Of a stretch of 64,000 nt of DNA, positions 59,359 through 64,000 are shown one piece after another. Position numbers and translations under genes: made by a program. Source of the DNA: an uncultured Fibrobacter sp. (lineage in GTDB: Bacteria > Fibrobacterota > Fibrobacteria > Fibrobacterales > Fibrobacteraceae); assembly GCA_946414025.1 (NCBI GenBank), contig CAMKMX010000009.1:21049-85048 (forward strand), written 5' to 3'. The number at the start of each line of letters is the position of its first letter. Within the stretch, counting starts at the first letter, position 1. Below the pieces are notes generated by a model, which was given only the letters and a program-made list of their open reading frames with translations, had not been told where the DNA came from and made no database searches.

Positions 59359-59701
59359 AGTCACACGTTTAGACATCGCAGAGTATCTTGACAGCAAAGA
59401 AATCGTTGCCGAATACCTCGACCTGATTTGCCAAGAAAACGACCCCGCATTGTTGCTGCATGCTATCGGACATGTCGCACGTAGCAAGGGCATGGCGAAA
59501 ATTGCGGAATCGTCAGGACTCGGACGAGAAAGCCTCTACAAGGCTTTAGCCGAAAATGCCCATCCGCGCTTTGAAACCGTATTCAAGGTTCTTGCCGCGC
59601 TGGGCATTCAAATGCATCTGGTTCCCAGAGTAAAATTCAAGCGCAGGCGGACACCAGCGCCAATTGCCGTGGCCGAGAAGAAATCTATGTATAAGGTCTA
59701 A
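59345..59701 (+). CDS. HTH antitoxin (TIGR02684 addiction-module antidote, HigA-like)
   Basis: 118 residues. KKSEVTRLDIAEYLDSKEIVAEYLDLICQENDPALLLHAIGHVARSKGMAKIAESSGLGRESLYKALAENAHPRFETVFKVLAALG shows the family's N-terminal region and a lambda-repressor-type HTH at about 50-95. The tail is basic. It should bind and neutralise the preceding toxin and repress the operon through the GTATCCAA/TTGGATAC palindrome. Confidence 0.9.
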   Translation: MKKSEVTRLDIAEYLDSKEIVAEYLDLICQENDPALLLHAIGHVARSKGMAKIAESSGLGRESLYKALAENAHPRFETVFKVLAALGIQMHLVPRVKFKRRRTPAPIAVAEKKSMYKV

Positions 59702-59745
59702 AACCGGAGGGGCTGCAATCAACCCCGTTCTTCCCCCGCCAAGTT

Positions 59746-62130
59746 CTAGAACCTTCCGACGGTAATGCCAGCGTAGAATCCGGGCCAGAAGCGGAATTTA
59801 TCCCCTTCGTGGCCAAAGTCGTCGTGGTATTCCGCCAGCGGCTTAAGCCAAAGCTTATCTCCAGTGATTTCTTGAGCAAAGTTGAGCGAACCGCCTACCG
59901 AAAGCCCGAAGAAGGGGAATACTTGAGTCGTGTAGCCCAGGCGCAGACGATGATGGAAATTGACATCGTCGCCGTCGCGGTATTCAAATCCCGAAAAATG
60001 CGAATCAAGACCATGCCTGTTTTGTGCAGCCAGGAACATGTATTCCAAATCAAAGTGACTGCCGTATTTACCGAACTGCGTTCCAAGGCCGATACCGGTT
60101 TCATTAACGTCGCTGAATTCCTTGAACCCCGTTCCCTTTTCAATCAGGCGGGCCCCTTCAAGAGCGGTGTAGAGGTAGGCCGTACCCATGTGGAGGGAAA
60201 CGCCCAGGGCGCCCATTTCGTTGAGTGAGCCCGTGACGCTCCACACGCCGTTACCCACGATATTGATGAGGCCCACGGGAGTCTTTTCGCAGTGGCCGCA
60301 GATGTTCAAGATACCCACCTGGCGGCCGTCGGCACGACCCGCGATGTTCAAGACGCTCACCTGGGCGGTATTGAGCTTGCCCGCCACATTCATAGCGGCT
60401 GCCACCTGCACGTCGGATTCCTTGGCCGCGTTCAGGGCGGCAGTCACCTGCACACCGGATTTCTTGGCAGCATTCAGAGCAGCGGACACCTGCACGTCAG
60501 ACTCTCTCGCGATGTTCGCCGCGGCGGTAACCTGGGCATGGGTTTCCTTGGCCACATTCAGGGCGGCAGAAATCTGGGCCTTGGTTTCACGGGCGTAGTT
60601 GATAGCGGGGGCAACCTGCACGCCGTTCAGGGAATCACGGGCCACGTTCATGGTGGCCGAGACCTGCACTCCCGAAGAATTCTCCTTGGCCACGTTGATC
60701 ACGGGAGACACCTGGATTCCATCAAAGGAACCCGCATAGTTCATGACGCTCGAAACCTGCGCCCCTTCGTAATGCTCCTTCGCGCCGTTGAACACCGCCG
60801 AAAGTTGCAGGCCATGCATTTCCTTGCGGGCGATGTTTGCAAAGATGCTGATTTGCGAACCCAGCATATAGCTGTCGGTACGGGTCACGAACAGGCCCAT
60901 CTGCAGGCCCTTGCGGGCTTCGCGGTCCTTGTCCACCAAGTTGAAGGTCACCCGGAATTTTCCGTTGTGGTCCAGGGAATCCAAGGAACAGGCGGTAGTA
61001 TCGCCGGAGGCGCAGTCCCCGCGGCGGGCGATTTCGCCCCGGAGGGTGGTCTTTTCGGCAACGATGGCGCTGAACTGTTTTTGCGTCAACTGGGCGCGGT
61101 AATTGTCCTGCAGGGTGACGCTCGCCTCCTTATATTCGGCGGGCCTTTCCAGACGCACGCTGTACTTACCGGCGGCAAGCCCCAGGTTGATGGGGCGACC
61201 CGCCTTCTTGTAAAGTTCCGCCACCAGCTCGCCCCGTTCGTCACGGATGAACAGACGGCCCTCCACATCGTCGCCGATGTCCAGGCCCGCGTTCATGCTG
61301 CGCAAATCCGTCATCACCACGTCGCCGGTTCCGGCCAGGTTCATATCCCGGCTGGGGTGCTGGGCGCCACCCATGGTGGCTTCCGTTTTCTGGAGTGTTT
61401 CATTGAAAGCAAACTGGTAAGCTTCCGAAAGGGTCACCTTGCCGTCGCCGCTGATATCGCCGGCCCCGCGTAGGCCGCTCACCAGGGAATGGGTAAAGAA
61501 GGATCCCTTCAGCCTGTCGCTTTCCTGGCTGGATTCATCTTGCGTGCTGCTGGTAATAAAGGCATAGCCCTTCATGTCGGAACTCTTGTCCACCATAAAG
61601 GCGGGCACAGCCACGCCACCCTTCGCGCGGGTAATGGCTCCCGAACCGCAGGCATCAATCACCGCAATCTTCACGTCGGCATGGAGGGAATCGATTTTTG
61701 TGCGGAGCGCCTTCCAGGCGAAGGTCTCCTTGCCCAAGCGCAGGCCCTTTTCATCGGCGTGACCGCTGTAATAGACCAGCACCTCGTCGCGACCGCCTGC
61801 CGACTTGTTCTTTGCAATCTTCTTGTCCAATTCGTCAATCTTCTGCTGGAATGCGGCGACACTGGGTTCCTTCACCTCCACGATGTTCCCCGCCTGCACA
61901 CCGCCCATTTCCTTCAGCACGTTCACGAAGGAGCGGGCATCGCTTGCGGCATAGCGGAGGGTGGGGCGGCCTTCGCCGCCGTAGTTGGCACTTACGGCCA
62001 GCACGTAGCGGTTGATCTGAATCTCCTGGGCGGCAGAAACGTTGGATACCGCAGCCAACAGGAGCAAGGCGACAACCGAAATAATCTGGAGCGTCAAAGA
62101 AGCGTCCATCTTTTTAATCAAATTCATCAT
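59746..62130 (-). CDS. Caspase-like (C14) protease with repeat tract and predicted C-terminal barrel
   Basis: 794 residues. Signal helix 1-33; caspase-type fold with LVYYSGHADEKG (His124) and KIAVIDACGSG (Cys161); an EF-hand-like GDISGDGKVTLSEAY (about 224-238); a conserved GAQHPSRDMNLAGTGDVVMTDL; a PEGA-like beta segment (about 300-350). About twelve 15-18-residue repeats follow, with the pattern VQVSAALNAAK (about 440-650). The 150-residue tail resembles a beta-barrel (GIGLGTQFGKYGSHFDLEYMF...GITVGRF, terminal Phe). Operon with anti-sigma and ECF sigma genes (1-bp gap). Likely cell-envelope protease; the substrate is unknown. Confidence 0.82.
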   Translation of the reverse strand: MMNLIKKMDASLTLQIISVVALLLLAAVSNVSAAQEIQINRYVLAVSANYGGEGRPTLRYAASDARSFVNVLKEMGGVQAGNIVEVKEPSVAAFQQKIDELDKKIAKNKSAGGRDEVLVYYSGHADEKGLRLGKETFAWKALRTKIDSLHADVKIAVIDACGSGAITRAKGGVAVPAFMVDKSSDMKGYAFITSSTQDESSQESDRLKGSFFTHSLVSGLRGAGDISGDGKVTLSEAYQFAFNETLQKTEATMGGAQHPSRDMNLAGTGDVVMTDLRSMNAGLDIGDDVEGRLFIRDERGELVAELYKKAGRPINLGLAAGKYSVRLERPAEYKEASVTLQDNYRAQLTQKQFSAIVAEKTTLRGEIARRGDCASGDTTACSLDSLDHNGKFRVTFNLVDKDREARKGLQMGLFVTRTDSYMLGSQISIFANIARKEMHGLQLSAVFNGAKEHYEGAQVSSVMNYAGSFDGIQVSPVINVAKENSSGVQVSATMNVARDSLNGVQVAPAINYARETKAQISAALNVAKETHAQVTAAANIARESDVQVSAALNAAKKSGVQVTAALNAAKESDVQVAAAMNVAGKLNTAQVSVLNIAGRADGRQVGILNICGHCEKTPVGLINIVGNGVWSVTGSLNEMGALGVSLHMGTAYLYTALEGARLIEKGTGFKEFSDVNETGIGLGTQFGKYGSHFDLEYMFLAAQNRHGLDSHFSGFEYRDGDDVNFHHRLRLGYTTQVFPFFGLSVGGSLNFAQEITGDKLWLKPLAEYHDDFGHEGDKFRFWPGFYAGITVGRF

Positions 62131-62131
62131 C

Positions 62132-62962
62132 TTACTTGCCCTCCGTCTTGCGGAGCGTGAGGCTCACCGTCTTCACACCGTCCTGTTTCAGCGAGGCGTC
62201 GATATTGCCCGCATCCAGCCCGAATTCACTTTTCGAAGTCAAGAAAAAGAACTTCTCGAATTTCGGGGCGTTGTCCAGCTTGTAGGCAAAGGGAAGCGTA
62301 GTCATCTTCCCGGGTTCAAGTTCTACGGCGCGGTTCTCATGCCCCATGTGCATGGTGATAGTCCCGTTCCCGTCCATGCTGAAAAGCAGTCCGTAGCACT
62401 TCTCGGCCACAGCGTAACGCAACTGGATTTCATCGCCTTCGCGGGCCTCCCCCAGATTTTCCATCTGGACGGCGCTATCGCCTGTCTTTTTCCAGACTTC
62501 CATACGGGCGGAGAGTCCCTTGATACGCAGGCCATCGTCACCGGCACCGGAAGCATCGACCATGGCCACTTCCATAACCTGTGCACCGTTTACACTGTTC
62601 GCCATGTTCGCATTGTTCGCAAGAACCGTGCCGCCCTGTTCCGAAAGGGAACGCTGGCTGAACAGTGCCACCGTCACCACCGCAAGCACCAGGGCCGCGG
62701 CGGCGGCAAGTTTCACCAACTTGAAATTCACACGCATCGTGTTGCCGACATCTGCATTGGAGCGTCCTGGCATCGTGGCAATCTTTTCCGAAAGTTTTTC
62801 GAAAGGAAGCCTCTTGAGGATTGCCGCATTGTCTTCACGCAGCATCTTCACGCGATTGGCGAAAATCTCGTCAACCTCTTCCATCTTGCGGATTTCCCGC
62901 ATTTCTTCGGCAGGCAAGTCGCCCGTCAAGTATTTTTCCAGTTTCCAGTCGGGAATCATCAC
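62132..62962 (-). CDS. Putative anti-sigma factor (single-pass membrane protein)
   Basis: 276 residues. The cytoplasmic N-terminus (WKLEKYLTGDLPAEEMREIRKMEEVDEIFANRVKML) has anti-sigma character but lacks the HxxxCxxC zinc motif. One transmembrane helix lies at 84-102. The periplasmic part (about 140-276: GLSARMEVWKKTGDSAVQMENLGEAREGDEIQLRYAVAEKCYGLLFSMDGNGTITMH) matches the DUF4384-like sensor seen beside caspase genes in other delta-type bacteria, from memory. The start overlaps the sigma gene (ATGA), typical of a cognate pair. Confidence 0.75.
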   Translation of the reverse strand: MMIPDWKLEKYLTGDLPAEEMREIRKMEEVDEIFANRVKMLREDNAAILKRLPFEKLSEKIATMPGRSNADVGNTMRVNFKLVKLAAAAALVLAVVTVALFSQRSLSEQGGTVLANNANMANSVNGAQVMEVAMVDASGAGDDGLRIKGLSARMEVWKKTGDSAVQMENLGEAREGDEIQLRYAVAEKCYGLLFSMDGNGTITMHMGHENRAVELEPGKMTTLPFAYKLDNAPKFEKFFFLTSKSEFGLDAGNIDASLKQDGVKTVSLTLRKTEGK

Positions 62963-63462
62963 TTCACCTCCAGGTTTTTAACTCTTGCCTGCAAGGTGCG
63001 TAAACGCTTGCGCACCCCGCTTACCGAAAGCCCCACCATCTCGGCGGTTTCTTCCAGCGTCATACCATCTACATAGTGCAACACCGCAATGGTCCGGGTA
63101 GATTCCTGCTCCCGCGAAAAAATTTTCGCCAATATGCCGCGAGCCTCGTTGCCTTCCTGCTCGTCGTCTGCGCAGGCGATATTCAGCAGCAGTTCGCTGG
63201 AATCCACGTCCAGCCCCCTGCGCTTCTTGTCGCGGATGCGGTTCAGGCAGAGCCTGGTGGCCGTATTCCACAAAAGGCTGCTGGGACTGTCCAGGTTCAG
63301 ACGGTCCATGCCGGCATAAATCCGCAAAAACACGTCCTGCATCAGGTCCGAAGCCTCCGCCTCGTCCTTGAGCAGGGCCATGCAGCGACGGTAAACCATC
63401 GGGGCGTAGGCCTCGTACAGTCTAGAAAACGCCATGCGATCTGCGGAATTTATCCTTTCCAT
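62959..63462 (-). CDS. ECF-family RNA polymerase sigma factor
   Basis: 167 residues with region 2 (FSRLYEAYAPMVYRRCMALLKDEAEASDLMQDVFLRIY), a short linker and region 4 (RTIAVLHYVDGMTLEETAEMVGLSVSGVRKRLRTL). First gene of the sigma/anti-sigma/caspase operon. The 188-bp upstream spacer holds a heptamer repeat tract (63517-63570) and, further up, CTATATTTGG on the minus strand (about 63616-63625), which may be its promoter. Auto-regulation is common in this class. Confidence 0.92.
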   Translation of the reverse strand: MERINSADRMAFSRLYEAYAPMVYRRCMALLKDEAEASDLMQDVFLRIYAGMDRLNLDSPSSLLWNTATRLCLNRIRDKKRRGLDVDSSELLLNIACADDEQEGNEARGILAKIFSREQESTRTIAVLHYVDGMTLEETAEMVGLSVSGVRKRLRTLQARVKNLEVK

Positions 63463-63650
63463 GCCTGTGTAACACTTGTGGAGGTTAAAAGTGTCACCGG
63501 AAATGTAAAAAAAGTGGATAGGGGCTAGGATTTAGGATCTAGGGGCTAGGTGTTAGGTAATAGGGGCGCGGAGGAAGTCTCCCACTCTCCTAAGGGAACA
63601 CTCCTGTAAAAACCACACCAAATATAGTTTTTTGACTTAGGCATTTTCCG
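63463..63650. repeat. Spacer with heptamer repeat (TTAGGNN/CTAGGGG type)
   Basis: Period-7 tract: gggctag gatttag gatctag gggctag gtgttag gtaatag (63517-63570). No gene. It lies between the sigma gene and the HTH gene, on the likely 5' leader of the sigma operon. Confidence 0.8.
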
Positions 63651-64000
63651 CTACTTACTAAAATCAAAAAAAGCTGCGGGATCCGTCCCGAAGATTTCAC
63701 CGAGTTTTATCGCCATCTTGCGGGATACCGCCCTTCGTCCGTTTTCCATGGCACAGAGGTTCTGAACCTGAATCCCGAGTTTTTCGGCAAGGGTGACCTG
63801 CGACCAGTTGCGCAAATCTCGGTTCGCAACAATCATTTCGCCGGGGGTGGAATCCAAATTCTTGAACCAGTCAGACTCTTCGAAGGGGATCGAATCCTCG
63901 TTTTTGCAGACCGCCACATTTTCGGACTTGTAGGTATCCTTCAAGAACCTGACAAGCGGAGCAGGGATGTGCTTCGCACGAATTTCAATACGGGGCTTTT
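63651..64000 (-). CDS. XRE-family HTH antitoxin-like regulator, truncated at right edge
   Basis: The track starts at a TTG (63944), but the same frame stays open to the window edge (KPRIEIRAKHIPAPLVRF before it), so the start lies outside. The visible 115 residues have DSIPFEESDWFKNLDSTPGEMIVANRDLRNWSQVTLAEKLGIQVQNLCAMENGRRAVSRKMAIKLGEIFG, an XRE HTH preceded by a short N-terminal region typical of RelE/HigB-associated antitoxins. A toxin partner is expected beyond the edge. DNA-binding autorepressor by analogy. Confidence 0.8.
   Translation of the reverse strand, partial: KPRIEIRAKHIPAPLVRFLKDTYKSENVAVCKNEDSIPFEESDWFKNLDSTPGEMIVANRDLRNWSQVTLAEKLGIQVQNLCAMENGRRAVSRKMAIKLGEIFGTDPAAFFDFSK

Overview
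Organism: the window is very probably chromosomal DNA of Fibrobacter (Fibrobacterota). Five predicted lipoproteins carry the Fibrobacter succinogenes major paralogous (FISUMP, TIGR02145) domain, recognised by blocks such as TDSRDG..YKTVVIGTQTWMAENLNY and GW-VP--EW. One gene belongs to the second Fibrobacter paralogous family, TIGR02147. One FISUMP lipoprotein also carries a GH5 cellulase module and serine-rich linkers, as expected of a cellulolytic gut bacterium. No rRNA, tRNA, CRISPR array or classical insertion sequence was found. Layout. (1) 1-10 kb: a surface polysaccharide locus. After a truncated acyltransferase comes a ten-gene minus-strand operon: ugd, an SDR epimerase, GT2, GT4, an EpsG-like polymerase, a Stealth phosphotransferase, GT2, then a secreted endonuclease/exonuclease/phosphatase-fold protein, an SGNH lipoprotein and a small barrel. 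(2) 10-23.5 kb: CotH/lamin-tail lipoprotein, DMT transporter, four-helix-bundle protein, Slt-like transglycosylase, Enzyme I and HPr behind an MCE/MlaD protein, TrmH, an unknown secreted protein and a non-catalytic M16 homologue. (3) 23.5-28.5 kb: a candidate structured small RNA, BatB-like and BatA-like von Willebrand proteins separated by an inverted degenerate GGDEF gene, and an Rpn-type nuclease behind a long hairpin-rich leader. (4) 28.5-44 kb: acyltransferase, LysR regulator, FISUMP lipoprotein, YidE/AspT-type transporter, a six-gene TonB2-like operon (DUF3450, TtpC-like, ExbB, ExbD, TonB, TPR), an S66 carboxypeptidase, Nudix and SIMPL proteins, and an AAA/DUF4143 ATPase flanked by two copies of a 35-bp terminator-bearing repeat. 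(5) 42.8-58.7 kb: a TonB-dependent receptor with its lipoprotein partner, then a paralogous lipoprotein cluster. (6) 59-64 kb: a HigBA-like toxin-antitoxin pair, an ECF sigma/anti-sigma/caspase-like outer-membrane operon, and a truncated HTH antitoxin-like gene at the right edge. The most unusual content is the lipoprotein cluster (47.1-57.9 kb). Five lipoproteins share 17 copies of a short two-cysteine repeat (core DLPNCS..REG..A followed by Y.C..G.W) placed between the lipid anchor and different C-terminal modules: GH5, CAP, Ig-like, FISUMP or none. A sixth carries a diverged version and is coupled by an ATGA overlap to a TIGR02147 regulator. I do not know a described family for this repeat. 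The second candidate system is the sigma/anti-sigma/caspase operon, whose protease has an N-x-A repeat tract and a predicted barrel. A third theme is non-coding: many spacers carry degenerate heptamer tandem repeats resembling cyanobacterial STRRs, plus short palindromes ending in ATGAC. These repeats reach into several coding ends and confuse start-codon choice. All functional statements are inferences from sequence motifs read by eye; no database search was run.
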